Of a DNA stretch of 10,345 nucleotides, positions 1-7,129 are shown piece after piece. The translations under genes were made by a program, and so were the position numbers. A model generated the notes under the pieces. The model was not told the origin of the DNA. It did not search any database and saw nothing but the letters and a program-made list of their open reading frames with translations. The stretch comes from an uncultured Bacilli bacterium (lineage in GTDB: Bacteria; Bacillota_I; Bacilli_A; RF39; UBA660): contig CANQZX010000043.1 in the NCBI GenBank assembly GCA_947628445.1, positions 1 to 10,345 of the forward strand, read 5' to 3'. Numbering within the stretch: position 1 is the first letter of the stretch; each line of letters begins with the position of its first letter.

Positions 1-44
1 AAGAAAATATATATAGAAATTATAGGAAAATAAAGCAAAAAAAC

Positions 45-86
45 AGGTAGTTTGTATATAAACTATGCACACTACCTTTTATTTTT
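45..86 (+). terminator. Terminator or attenuator hairpin in front of pheS
   Basis: AGGTAGT (45-51) pairs perfectly with ACTACCT (71-77); after one mismatch three more pairs (53-55 with 67-69) extend the stem, and TTTTATTTTT follows the 3' arm. This is the form of a Rho-independent terminator and it ends just before the pheS ribosome binding site. It either ends transcription of a gene left of the window or attenuates pheST. An alternative small hairpin (AGTTT 49-53 with AAACT 60-64) uses part of the same 5' arm. No T-box consensus (TGGNACCGCG) lies in the 98 bases before pheS. Confidence 0.6.
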
Positions 87-98
87 AAGGAGGAAAAA

Positions 99-1106
99 AT
101 GGAACAAGAACTAAACTTATTAAAAGAAAATTTGGCAATGGAATTAAAAAATTGTCATAAAGAAGCCGATGTGTTGAATGTTAAATCAAAATATGTAGGC
201 AAGAAAAGTCGGATAAGTGAAATCATGGCTACTTTAAAAGACATGAGTAGTGGTGATAAACGGAAATATGGTAGTTTAATTAACAATACCAAAAAAGAAT
301 TAGAAAGTATGGTTAATGATTACCTAGATAATTTAGCCAGTGGCAGTGTGGCAACTTTCGATGATACGATCATGTATGATGTTACGAGTGGTTCCCTTCA
401 TCCAGTTACAATTATTGCTAAAGAGGTAACGGATGCTTTAAAGAAAATGGGCTTTACGATTGTAAGTGGTCCCGAAATGGATAGCGAATTTTATAATTTT
501 GAAGCCCTAAATATTCCAAAAGATCATCCGGCTCGCGATATGCAAGATACTTATTATTTAGATAATGGTAAATTACTACGGACCCATACCAGTGGGGTTC
601 AAGTTCGGGCGATGGAAAAATATGGTGCCCCGCTTCGTATTTGCGTACCCGGTCGGGTTTTTCGAAACGAAGACTTGGATGCTTCTCACGAAAATACATT
701 TTTCCAATTAGAAGGTATGGTTATCGATAAAAATATTTCGATTGAAAACTTAGTCGGCGTTATGCAAGAATTATTGCGCGAGGTTTTTAAAACCGATGTT
801 AAAGTGCGGTTAAGACCAGGGTTCTTCCCATTTACAGAACCAAGTTATGAACTTGATTGTAGTTGTCTTATCTGTGGTGGCAAAGGTTGTCCAACTTGTA
901 AAAATAGTGGCTGGATTGAACTTATCCCGGGTGGTATGGTTCATCCGAATGTTTTGCGGGCAGGTGGCATTGATCCTGAAGTTTACAATGGTTTTGCCTT
1001 TGGTTTGGGCTTAACACGGCTGGCCATGATGAAATATAAAATCAACGATATTCGCGTTTTAAATTCCGGCGATATTCGTTATTTAGAAAACTTTAAAATA
1101 GATTAA
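99..1106 (+). CDS. pheS: Phenylalanyl-tRNA synthetase alpha subunit
   Basis: This is the catalytic subunit of the (alpha-beta)2 class II phenylalanyl-tRNA synthetase, which charges tRNA-Phe with phenylalanine in the cytoplasm. The 335-residue length is normal. Residues 1-85 form the N-terminal helical, tRNA-contacting arm. The class II core follows: RTHTS at 161-165, motif 2 at about 186-206 (RVFRNEDLDASHENTFFQLEG, conserved Arg and Glu), the FPFTEPS substrate-pocket strand at 243-249, GGMVHPNVL at 278-286, and motif 3 FGLGLTRLAM at 301-310. A Cys cluster (C254, C256, C259, C264, C267) before GWIEL is a known variant among bacterial PheS proteins and may bind metal. The start is fixed by AAGGAGG at 87-93, five bases before ATG. 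pheT follows after 11 bases. Arginine is CGN in 14 of 15 cases. Confidence 0.98.
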   Translation: MEQELNLLKENLAMELKNCHKEADVLNVKSKYVGKKSRISEIMATLKDMSSGDKRKYGSLINNTKKELESMVNDYLDNLASGSVATFDDTIMYDVTSGSLHPVTIIAKEVTDALKKMGFTIVSGPEMDSEFYNFEALNIPKDHPARDMQDTYYLDNGKLLRTHTSGVQVRAMEKYGAPLRICVPGRVFRNEDLDASHENTFFQLEGMVIDKNISIENLVGVMQELLREVFKTDVKVRLRPGFFPFTEPSYELDCSCLICGGKGCPTCKNSGWIELIPGGMVHPNVLRAGGIDPEVYNGFAFGLGLTRLAMMKYKINDIRVLNSGDIRYLENFKID

Positions 1107-1117
1107 GGAGGTTTAAA

Positions 1118-3442
1118 ATGTTAATATCTTGTAATAAATTAAAAACCCATATTAAAGATAGTAAATCCATCGATTGGTTAAAGGTCTGGGACACTTTTAC
1201 AATTCGCACCGCTGAGGTGGAAAGTGTAAAAGAGGTCGGTAATACTTTTGATGGCGTTGTTGTGGCCGAAATTAAAGAATGTGTCGAACACCCTGACAGT
1301 GATCACATGCATGTTTTGCAAGTTGATGCCGGGGAAAAAGAATTAGTTCAAGTTGTCTGTGGCGCCCCTAATGTTCGAGTTGGTTTAAAAACGGCTTTTA
1401 TTAAAGTTGGTGGCCACATTGATAATATCGAAATTACCGCTCGGCCATTGCGTGGGGTAGTTTCAAATGGGATGTGTTGTAGTGGTAAGGAACTAGGCAT
1501 CAGTGATGATCATTCTGGTATCCTAGAATTACCTAATGATTGGGAAAATGGCCGTGATATTAAAAGATATTTACCGATTGAAGATATTATTGTTGAAATT
1601 GATAATAAAAGTTTAACTAATCGGCCTGATTTATGGGGCCATTATGGCATTGCCCGCGAAATTGCCGCAATAACTGACCATGAACTTATCCCTTTACCAA
1701 TTGAAGAGGTTAAAAATAATCAAAAAGATTTGGCAATTACCATTAAAAATCCGGAGCTTTGTTATCGCTATTGTGGGTTAAAAATTGAAAATATTCAAAA
1801 CAATCATACCCCTTTAGATATGCAAATCTTTTTATACTATGTGGGGATGCGTTCTATTTCCTTATTAGTTGATTTAACCAATTATTTAATGTTGGAACTT
1901 GGTCAACCAATGCATGCCTTTGATGCCCGAGTAGTTAAAAGTATCGAGGTAGATACGGCCAAAGAGGGCGATACTTATACAACTTTAGACGGCGTTGAAA
2001 GAACTTTAAATAAAGATACATTAATGATTAAAAATGGTGCTAAATATTTTGGTATTGCCGGTGTCATGGGGGGCTTGGATAGTGAAATCCTACCTGATAC
2101 CACCTCCGTTTTCTTAGAAAGTGCAACCTTTAATGCGGGTTCTATTCGGAAAACGGCAGTTGCTTTAGGCCTTAGAACGGAAGCCTCTGCACGGTATGAA
2201 AAATCCTTAGATCCGAATATGACCGATGTGGCATTAAAAAGATTACTTTATTTATTAAAGCACGAAAATCCCAATTTAGTTATTGCCTCTAATTTAACGG
2301 ATGTTTATCCGACAAAGTTAGAAGCCGGCCACATTACTTTGCATAAGGATATCCTAGCCACTTATATGGGTCGGACTTTAGCCGATGATATCGTGAAAAA
2401 CTTACTTGAAAAATTGGGCTTTACGGTCGAAATTAAAAAAGATGTTTACGAGGTTACGGTTCCCACATATCGTCATACGAAAGATGTTGCTATTGAACAA
2501 GATTTAATTGAAGAAATTGCGCGGCTCTATGGTTTTGAAAACTTTGAGGCTAAACCTTTAAAACTAGAATTAACTATTAAAGAACACGAAAATGTTTGGA
2601 GTCAAGAATATGAAATAAAACATCTTCTTGCGACCAAATACGATATGCATGAGGTACATAGTTACATTTGGTATGAAACGAGTATGTTAAAAGAACTTGA
2701 TCTTGAAAAGGATGGCATAAAACTTTTAGGGAAGCAAGAAAATAATATTCTCCGGGATGATTTAAGTTTATCGTTAATGAATTTTGTCGGTCGCAACTTA
2801 AAAAATTATCATGCCTTTAAAATTTTTGAAATTGGGACGATCTTTAAAAATGATGATAATAAACACGTATTAAGTATTATTTGGGCCGATGATGAAAAAA
2901 ATACCGAAAAAGTTTATAACGAGGCTAAAAGCGTTACCCAATATTTATTTAAAATCTTAAAAAATACGGATATATCATTTATGGCTAATAAAGATGTAGC
3001 TACTTATTACGAAAAGGCCTTAAGTAAAAATATTTTGGTTAATGATATGACTATTGGTAAATTAGATGTTTTAGCCCAAAAATATACGAATAAACTTGGC
3101 AAAAAGAAAGTTATTGTTACAGTCCAAATTGATTTTGATAAATATGTTACTTTAGCCAAAAAAGAACTTTTAGCCCAAGAGGTTAGTAAATATCCGGTTG
3201 TCGCTTTAGACTATACAATTATCTTAAAAGATAATAAGTATCAAGACCTAGTGGATATCCTTGCTAACTTTAAATCAAAATTAATTTTAAAACAACAACT
3301 CGTGGGTACTTATGAAAATAAATATACGATTCGTTATACTTTAGGTAGTGATACCAGAACTCTCGAACAAAAGGAATTACAAACCTTTAAAGAACGGTTC
3401 ATTGCCCATATTAAAGATAATGGACTAGACATAATTGAGTAA
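1118..3442 (+). CDS. pheT: Phenylalanyl-tRNA synthetase beta subunit
   Basis: This is the beta subunit partner of PheS; it binds tRNA-Phe and edits mischarged Tyr-tRNA. The 774 residues are near the usual 790-810. Domains in order: N-terminal B1 segment; EMAP/OB-type tRNA-binding domain at about 45-150 (HPDSDHMHVLQVDAG, VVCGAPNVR, SNGMCCSGKELG); B3/B4 editing domain at about 211-381 (QPMHAFDA, GIAGVMGG, ESATF); B5 domain at about 403-473 ending in the acidic DLIEEIARLYG, which contributes metal contacts at the subunit interface; catalytic-like core without active residues at about 480-680; FDX-ACB anticodon-binding domain at about 685-774 (KYPVVALDY to the end). AAGGAGG at 1105-1111 overlaps the pheS stop codon, so the two genes are translated from one mRNA. 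No truncation or frameshift is seen. Confidence 0.98.
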   Translation: MLISCNKLKTHIKDSKSIDWLKVWDTFTIRTAEVESVKEVGNTFDGVVVAEIKECVEHPDSDHMHVLQVDAGEKELVQVVCGAPNVRVGLKTAFIKVGGHIDNIEITARPLRGVVSNGMCCSGKELGISDDHSGILELPNDWENGRDIKRYLPIEDIIVEIDNKSLTNRPDLWGHYGIAREIAAITDHELIPLPIEEVKNNQKDLAITIKNPELCYRYCGLKIENIQNNHTPLDMQIFLYYVGMRSISLLVDLTNYLMLELGQPMHAFDARVVKSIEVDTAKEGDTYTTLDGVERTLNKDTLMIKNGAKYFGIAGVMGGLDSEILPDTTSVFLESATFNAGSIRKTAVALGLRTEASARYEKSLDPNMTDVALKRLLYLLKHENPNLVIASNLTDVYPTKLEAGHITLHKDILATYMGRTLADDIVKNLLEKLGFTVEIKKDVYEVTVPTYRHTKDVAIEQDLIEEIARLYGFENFEAKPLKLELTIKEHENVWSQEYEIKHLLATKYDMHEVHSYIWYETSMLKELDLEKDGIKLLGKQENNILRDDLSLSLMNFVGRNLKNYHAFKIFEIGTIFKNDDNKHVLSIIWADDEKNTEKVYNEAKSVTQYLFKILKNTDISFMANKDVATYYEKALSKNILVNDMTIGKLDVLAQKYTNKLGKKKVIVTVQIDFDKYVTLAKKELLAQEVSKYPVVALDYTIILKDNKYQDLVDILANFKSKLILKQQLVGTYENKYTIRYTLGSDTRTLEQKELQTFKERFIAHIKDNGLDIIE

Positions 3443-3470
3443 AGGAAAAGCAAAAAACTTTTTCTTTTTT
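3441..3470 (+). terminator. Terminator-like hairpin after pheT
   Basis: AAAGGAAAAG (3441-3450) pairs with CTTTTTCTTT (3458-3467) over 10 positions including one G-T wobble, with a 7-base loop of C plus As, then TTTCTT. The 5' arm begins inside the pheT stop codon. The stem is AT-rich and the T-run is interrupted, so it may be leaky and let some transcription pass into the next gene. Confidence 0.5.
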
Positions 3471-3479
3471 CTTGATTAA

Positions 3480-3488
3480 TGATAAAAT
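3480..3488 (+). promoter_or_regulatory. Extended -10 promoter for the transglutaminase-like gene
   Basis: TGATAAAAT gives a TAAAAT -10 hexamer (3483-3488) with a TG extension one base upstream, 16 bases before the start codon. No convincing TTGACA-like -35 is found at the proper distance; an extended -10 can compensate. It lies directly after the hairpin that follows pheT, which suggests that the next gene has its own promoter. The leader would be only about 10 bases, enough to hold the ribosome binding site. Confidence 0.4.
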
Positions 3489-3504
3489 TAAGAAGAGGTG
3501 AAAG

Positions 3505-5208
3505 ATGGTGGAAGCAGAAAATATTCAAGCCTTACTTAAAGAATATCCTTATTTAAAAGATATTGCCCAAACCCATCTTTTATTAACCGAATCAGATTAT
3601 AAAAAATATGAAAAAGATGCCCAATTAAAATATGGATTTGCCAAAACGATAAGTATTAATTTATTCCAAGAATTGTTTTTAAATCCTCATTATTATGTGT
3701 ATGTGGAAAAATTATTTAATGATGAGATTAACCAACTCGTTATTTCCTATGTTTCTAATGGTGATACAATGGGGCGTATTGAACTTACGAAAAGTGAGTT
3801 ATTAACAAGTTTAAAGAAAATTGTAGTAGAAACTAACAATGAGCAATTAGCATTTAAGTATCAATTTTTAGCTAATTTAGCATCATTTGCCCAATATCAA
3901 AAAAAGGTTGCTAAGGAAGAGGTAACATATAATATTGAAGGACAGGATTATACATTTAAAATGCAAGATTTTATTACTTTTTTAACTTTGGATAATTTTG
4001 ATTTTGTTCGCATTTGTTTAGATAATGAAATTAAGACCATTAAAGGCGTAGCTAAAAAATATTTCTTTTATGCTTTAAGTAAAAGTATTACCCAACAAAC
4101 TTTAGATAATTATTTATTTTCCCAAAGTTTTGTTACACATTATCAAGATTTAACCTCATATTCTTTAGTGGATTATCAAGCGATTAATACACTTATGACG
4201 ACGCAAGATCCTAATATTTCTCAAATTCAAGTTAATCAAGAACTGCATGATTTAATTTATCGGGATATGCCTCAAGATTATACTACTTTAGAAAAAGCCA
4301 TTTATATTTATATTAAATTATGTAAAACTTTAACTTATGATGAAGAATTTTATGCTGGTTTACAACGCGGGAAAGTGGCCGAAAAACACGAAGATATAAA
4401 GCATGTGGCCACTATTAGTCCGACGAATAACAAAGTAGTTTGTTATGAGTTTACGGCAATTTATGGCAAACTTTTAAATGAATTAGGCTTAAATTATAAA
4501 AATTATCAAACTTTTGAAGAAAAGTTTGGGGGCGGTCATGCCATGCTTTATTTTCGTCTCGATAAGTTTTTAATTAGTGCTGATGCCGTGGTTACAATTT
4601 TACAAGGTGATATTGCCGAAGCTAAGTTTAATCATCCTTTAAAAGGTTTGCATGCAAATAACCGTAGTCCCGAAACGCGGGCCGAGTTTAAAAAAGCTTT
4701 CTTAAAAGTATATGAATATCTTGCTCGTCAAGATAAAAGTATTGGCGAATATCCGTTTATGCAAAATGAAAGTTTTGCACAAATAGTAGCTAAATATCGG
4801 CAATTAAATCCAAAATTACCGGATATAACTTTAGCCGAAAGATTAGATATTTTACTGGCCCGACTTAATGATATTAACAAAGTAGGTATTGATAATTTAA
4901 CTTATTTAGTGACTTTAAGAAAAATATTATTTAGTGAAGAAGAATTGCGGAATATTATTAAATTTACAATTATTAGTAATAGTGAAACTTTGAGTCAAGA
5001 AACCATTCGGGCTTCGGTCATTATAACAGTAAACGAAAATGGTCTTCGAGAAAATCCGGAAGCCAATGCCTATTATTTATATAATCCTAATGAAAGTATT
5101 CAAAGAATAACCAAGGAAGAAATAATTAAAAACTTAACCTTAAATATTTATCATTATCTTAATACGGTGGATATTATTCCGGGAATAAATTATGGAGGTC
5201 GTAAATGA
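3505..5208 (+). CDS. Transglutaminase-like domain protein, cytoplasmic
   Basis: A 567-residue protein with no signal peptide or membrane segment, so probably cytoplasmic. Residues 1-255 are mostly predicted helix and unrecognised. Residues 262-362 look like a transglutaminase-like (papain-fold) core: KAIYIYIKLCKTLTYD at 264-279, a Cys at 313 in VVCYEFTAIYGKLLNELGL, a His at 345 in GGGHAMLYF, and an Asp at 360 in FLISADAVV, in the Cys-His-Asp order and spacing usual for this superfamily. Residues 390-567 are unassigned. Such proteins act as proteases, amidases or crosslinkers; the substrate cannot be told. The ribosome binding site GAGGTG (3495-3500) is 4 bases from ATG; a GTG directly after it (3508) is an equally spaced alternative start. 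The gene ends in TGA within the ATGA shared with the next gene. Arginine is CGN in 14 of 17 cases, like pheS, so the gene looks native. Confidence 0.75.
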   Translation: MVEAENIQALLKEYPYLKDIAQTHLLLTESDYKKYEKDAQLKYGFAKTISINLFQELFLNPHYYVYVEKLFNDEINQLVISYVSNGDTMGRIELTKSELLTSLKKIVVETNNEQLAFKYQFLANLASFAQYQKKVAKEEVTYNIEGQDYTFKMQDFITFLTLDNFDFVRICLDNEIKTIKGVAKKYFFYALSKSITQQTLDNYLFSQSFVTHYQDLTSYSLVDYQAINTLMTTQDPNISQIQVNQELHDLIYRDMPQDYTTLEKAIYIYIKLCKTLTYDEEFYAGLQRGKVAEKHEDIKHVATISPTNNKVVCYEFTAIYGKLLNELGLNYKNYQTFEEKFGGGHAMLYFRLDKFLISADAVVTILQGDIAEAKFNHPLKGLHANNRSPETRAEFKKAFLKVYEYLARQDKSIGEYPFMQNESFAQIVAKYRQLNPKLPDITLAERLDILLARLNDINKVGIDNLTYLVTLRKILFSEEELRNIIKFTIISNSETLSQETIRASVIITVNENGLRENPEANAYYLYNPNESIQRITKEEIIKNLTLNIYHYLNTVDIIPGINYGGRK

Positions 5209-5426
5209 ATCAAAAACTCCAAACCATAAATACTAAATTAATGAAACTTTATGAGAGTCAACCTAATTTATGGGAAAAACAAAAATTAATTCAAAAGATT
5301 TTAGCGGAAGAAAATTGGGTTTTGAAATTAGATATTAATACCGCTTATGCTATATTACAAGATTTAACGATTCCCCAAGCCAATTTAGCTAAAGTTTATT
5401 TAACATTATTAAATGAAATAAAATAA
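5205..5426 (+). CDS. Small helical hypothetical protein, coupled to the transglutaminase-like gene
   Basis: A 73-residue protein of unknown function, not recognised as any family. It is charged and probably all-helical (for example WEKQKLIQKILAEENWVLKLD at about 23-43), without Cys, signal peptide or membrane segment. It is a convincing gene because its ATG overlaps the upstream TGA stop (ATGA) and GGAGGT at 5194-5199 sits 5 bases before the start. This arrangement implies translational coupling and points to a partner, regulator or inhibitor of the 567-residue transglutaminase-like protein; that role is inference from position only. Confidence 0.7.
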   Translation: MNQKLQTINTKLMKLYESQPNLWEKQKLIQKILAEENWVLKLDINTAYAILQDLTIPQANLAKVYLTLLNEIK

Positions 5427-5446
5427 TAAATTATTCTAATTTCAAA

Positions 5447-5490
5447 TGTTAATACTTTTGTCTGCAATAACAATTTCTTATTTATTTTTA
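5447..5490 (+). terminator. Possible weak terminator after the transglutaminase-like operon
   Basis: TGTTA (5447-5451) can pair with TAACA (5468-5472) around a 16-base loop, followed by a T-rich tract (ATTTCTTATTTATTTTTATT). The stem is only 5 bp, so this is a weak candidate. It is the only structure seen in the 64-base gap between this operon and the convergent dinD gene. Confidence 0.25.
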
Positions 5491-6315
5491 TTAAGATTCT
5501 ATTTTCTGTAATTCTTCTGTTTCAAGATCCTTTATGGATTTTTCGGGAGTAGGTAGTGTTTCAGGCATATTACCCCCAAGTTCTGCAATTGCTTTTCTCA
5601 CAGTTTTTCCTACATTATAATGAGTATTACAAGCATCATCTTCATTATGAATATTGTCTTTTTTTAGTTTAGCTTCTGTTTGGGTAATACGGAATAAATT
5701 TGCACCTAATTCTTCACTTCCCATATAATCAAGAATATCTTCATTTTCTTTTATATTTTTACGTTTTGCTATTTGTTTTGCAGTTTCGCCGTTATAAAGT
5801 CCTTTATATCCATAATTATTGAATTTACCAAAATTCTCTACGCCAGCTTCTTCAGCAGTCTTAAATAGATATTTATTTTTATTGTTAACTAAAATTCTAG
5901 TATATAATCTTTTTTCATCTTCTGATAATTTTGAATATTCTAATTCCGTAATTTCTTGTTTTCTAGTTTGAATAGCAAAATAAGTTTGCCCTAAAGCTAC
6001 TGATCTTTTTTTAGGATTTGCATTTTGAACTATTAAATAACAAGCATATCTTGATAACTTGTAATCAATTACTGTTTTTGACGCACCTTTAGGCATTGCT
6101 ATCGTTTTCCTGAACTCAGGAAAGTGATCATTAACACTGTTTTTACTAGTTTCACAAGCAATCATTGCCCGTTTAATAGCTTTATGAAAATTTTCCCATT
6201 TACTATATTCTAACAAGGGCATTAATTCTCGTGCTTCCCAATATTCATTGTCAAATTCATCAAAGTGTTTAATATCATTAAAAGTTTTTTCAGTATATTT
6301 TTCTAAAGATTCCAT
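5491..6315 (-). CDS. dinD: DNA-damage-inducible protein D (DinD)
   Basis: A 274-residue protein with the full DinD pattern, the same length as I recall for the E. coli protein. The N-terminal half resembles a BRO-N-type domain: EYWEARELMPLLEYSKWENF at 24-43, IACETSKNSVNDHF at 52-65, DYKLSRYACYLIVQNANP at 84-101, QTYFAIQTRKQE at 110-121. The C-terminal half has the family signatures YKGLYNG (170-176), ANLFRITQTEAKL (205-217), HYNVGKTVRKAI (232-243) and GGNMPETLPTPEKSI (247-261). In E. coli DinD is SOS-induced and inhibits RecA-mediated strand exchange. The start is ATG at 6315: GAGGAGG at 6322-6328 lies 6 bases upstream. An in-frame TTG at 6330 is excluded because that ribosome binding site would be inside the gene. 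Seven of 11 Arg codons are AGA/AGG, unlike pheS, suggesting acquisition by transfer. Confidence 0.93.
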   Translation of the reverse strand: MESLEKYTEKTFNDIKHFDEFDNEYWEARELMPLLEYSKWENFHKAIKRAMIACETSKNSVNDHFPEFRKTIAMPKGASKTVIDYKLSRYACYLIVQNANPKKRSVALGQTYFAIQTRKQEITELEYSKLSEDEKRLYTRILVNNKNKYLFKTAEEAGVENFGKFNNYGYKGLYNGETAKQIAKRKNIKENEDILDYMGSEELGANLFRITQTEAKLKKDNIHNEDDACNTHYNVGKTVRKAIAELGGNMPETLPTPEKSIKDLETEELQKIES

Positions 6316-6339
6316 CCGTTGCCTCCTCAAAATAATTGT

Positions 6340-6360
6340 AATTCAAAAGTTTTTTGAATT
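6340..6360. promoter_or_regulatory. Perfect palindrome between promoter and start of dinD (candidate operator)
   Basis: AATTCAAAA (6340-6348) and TTTTGAATT (6352-6360) are perfect 9-base arms around GTT. The site lies 24 bases before the dinD start, downstream of the proposed promoter, where a bound repressor would block transcription; as RNA it could form a small hairpin. It is not the Firmicutes LexA box (GAAC-N4-GTTC). Its AT content makes a chance palindrome possible, though 9 perfect pairs is notable. Confidence 0.4.
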
Positions 6361-6385
6361 CTTTAGCTATTAATTTAATATATAA

Positions 6386-6414
6386 TTTGTAGTTAAGTTC
6401 ACCATAACAGACAA
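6386..6414 (-). promoter_or_regulatory. Candidate sigma-A promoter of dinD
   Basis: On the minus strand TTGTCT (6409-6414) and TACAAA (6386-6391) are separated by exactly 17 bases. The -35 matches well and the -10 only moderately. The transcript would start near 6379 and have a leader of about 64 bases that carries the palindrome at 6340-6360. Confidence 0.35.
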
Positions 6415-6452
6415 ATACTATCATACGCAATATTTACATTTTTATTTATTAT

Positions 6453-6511
6453 ATCAAAAAGTTTATAATTAATCACTACAATCATATTAATTTTTAAACT
6501 TTTGATTTTTT
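6453..6511 (+). repeat. Long imperfect hairpin with plus-strand T-run upstream of dinD
   Basis: The 21-base left arm (6453-6473, beginning ATCAAAAAGTTTA) and right arm (6486-6506, ending TAAACTTTTGAT) are complementary apart from one single-base bulge on each side and one mismatch; the loop is CACTACAATCAT. A run of five Ts (6507-6511) follows on the plus strand, while the other side is A-rich when read on the minus strand. It therefore reads as a plus-strand terminator although no plus-strand gene precedes it. It could end a small RNA antisense to the dinD leader, or be an extended operator or a remnant of a mobile repeat. Confidence 0.45.
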
Positions 6512-6543
6512 GTTGCCATTTTTATCGTCTTATCATCTTATGC

Positions 6544-6581
6544 AAAAATAAAAGCATACACTTTTTTTCGTACACTTTTAT
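6544..6581 (-). terminator. Rho-independent terminator of the DUF1292 gene
   Basis: Read on the minus strand, ATAAAAGTGTAC (6581-6570) pairs with GTATGCTTTTAT (6559-6548) over 12 positions with two G-T wobbles and a 10-base A-rich loop, followed by a short T-run. It begins 10 bases after the TAA of the DUF1292-family gene, so that gene is monocistronic and dinD must have its own promoter. Confidence 0.75.
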
Positions 6582-6590
6582 CTTACAACT

Positions 6591-6875
6591 TTAATTAATT
6601 TTTTCTTTTTTTAGCTTGATTTTAGTTTTAGGAAATATTCGATTTACTTGGCTTTTAATAATTTGCCATTCTTCGGCCGTTTTAATTTGTTCAAATTTGG
6701 TATCATCACTCGGGTCATAATTAGCTGCATAAATGTTAATTTCGTTTTTCGTTAAATCATCAGTAAATACTAAATAATATTTTCCGGTTTCGGCTAATTT
6801 AAAAGCCGTTATTATTTCATATTTTTGAGTTTTACCATCTTCAAAAGTTATTTCAAAATATTTTTTATCTTCCAT
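6591..6875 (-). CDS. DUF1292 family protein (YrzB-like)
   Basis: A 94-residue acidic protein resembling the small DUF1292 proteins of Firmicutes, such as B. subtilis YrzB, whose function is not established. It shows the usual order: an ITFEDGKTQKYEII strand pair (9-22), AETGKYYLVFTD (28-39), EINIYAANYDP (45-55), and the closing IKTAEEWQIIKSQV helix (64-77). The last 17 residues form a Lys-rich tail (FPKTKIKLKKEKIN) beyond the core. No signal peptide or membrane segment is present. AAAAAGG (6884-6890) lies 8 bases before the ATG. The gene has its own promoter and terminator. In many Firmicutes DUF1292 genes sit with ruvX and alaS-region genes; here that context is absent. The family assignment is from recalled sequence pattern. 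Confidence 0.75.
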   Translation of the reverse strand: MEDKKYFEITFEDGKTQKYEIITAFKLAETGKYYLVFTDDLTKNEINIYAANYDPSDDTKFEQIKTAEEWQIIKSQVNRIFPKTKIKLKKEKIN

Positions 6876-6890
6876 AATACCAACCTTTTT

Positions 6891-6909
6891 ATTGTTTTAT
6901 ATAAACAAT
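6891..6909. promoter_or_regulatory. Inverted repeat in the leader of the DUF1292 gene
   Basis: ATTGTTT (6891-6897) and AAACAAT (6903-6909) are perfect 7-base arms around TATAT. The site lies between the proposed -10 box and the ribosome binding site, a position suited to a repressor operator or a small mRNA hairpin. It may be chance in such AT-rich sequence. Confidence 0.3.
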
Positions 6910-6929
6910 ATACAATATTTTACAATAAT

Positions 6930-6960
6930 ATTATACACCAATAATTAATTGTTTTTGCAA
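6930..6960 (-). promoter_or_regulatory. Candidate promoter of the DUF1292 gene
   Basis: On the minus strand a consensus TATAAT (6930-6935) lies 55 bases before the start codon, with TTGCAA (6955-6960) upstream. The spacer is 19 bases, longer than the optimal 17, so the -10 is better supported than the -35. Confidence 0.45.
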
Positions 6961-7129
6961 AAAGCATCATAAATGATAGAATTAAGATGTAAAATAATTA
7001 AAATTTAGATAATTGAGGTTAAAAGCTGAAAATTATGAAAACGATAATCGAAATATTATATCTTGTGATTCAGATCTAACATTTTAATATTGAATTATAA
7101 TTGATGGCACACTAAAAATTTAAGAATGC
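6961..7129. other. Intergenic stretch without recognised feature
   Basis: The divergent gap between the DUF1292 gene and the MerR gene spans 6876-7181. Apart from the two promoters, the inverted repeat and the ribosome binding sites listed separately, the middle part shows nothing convincing. A 13-codon reading frame beginning ATGAAAACG at about 7035 has no ribosome binding site at a useful distance and is not called a gene. The short CGATAATCG palindrome near 7040 is too small to interpret. Confidence 0.5.

Noticed and set aside
1..98. T-box riboswitch before pheST
   Set aside because: The conserved T-box core and a specifier loop are not seen in the 98 bases available; more upstream sequence would be needed.
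454..699. Minus-strand reading frame of 81 codons
   Set aside because: It lies wholly inside pheS on the other strand, has no ribosome binding site and resembles no protein.
3334..3528. Minus-strand reading frame of 64 codons
   Set aside because: It overlaps the end of pheT and the start of the next gene; the Phe/Leu/Ser-rich product is typical of a shadow frame.
6316..6330. Upstream TTG start for dinD (adds MRRQR)
   Set aside because: These codons are the ribosome binding site itself (GAGGAGG); the ATG at 6315 has ideal spacing and gives a family-typical length.
6340..6420. LexA box upstream of dinD
   Set aside because: Neither GAAC-N4-GTTC nor CTGT-N8-ACAG occurs; GTTCACCATAAC near 6397 is only a partial, wrongly oriented likeness.
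7035..7079. Short leader-peptide-like frame (MKTIIEILYLVIQI)
   Set aside because: No ribosome binding site at useful spacing, no regulatory codon run, and it lies upstream of the MerR promoter.
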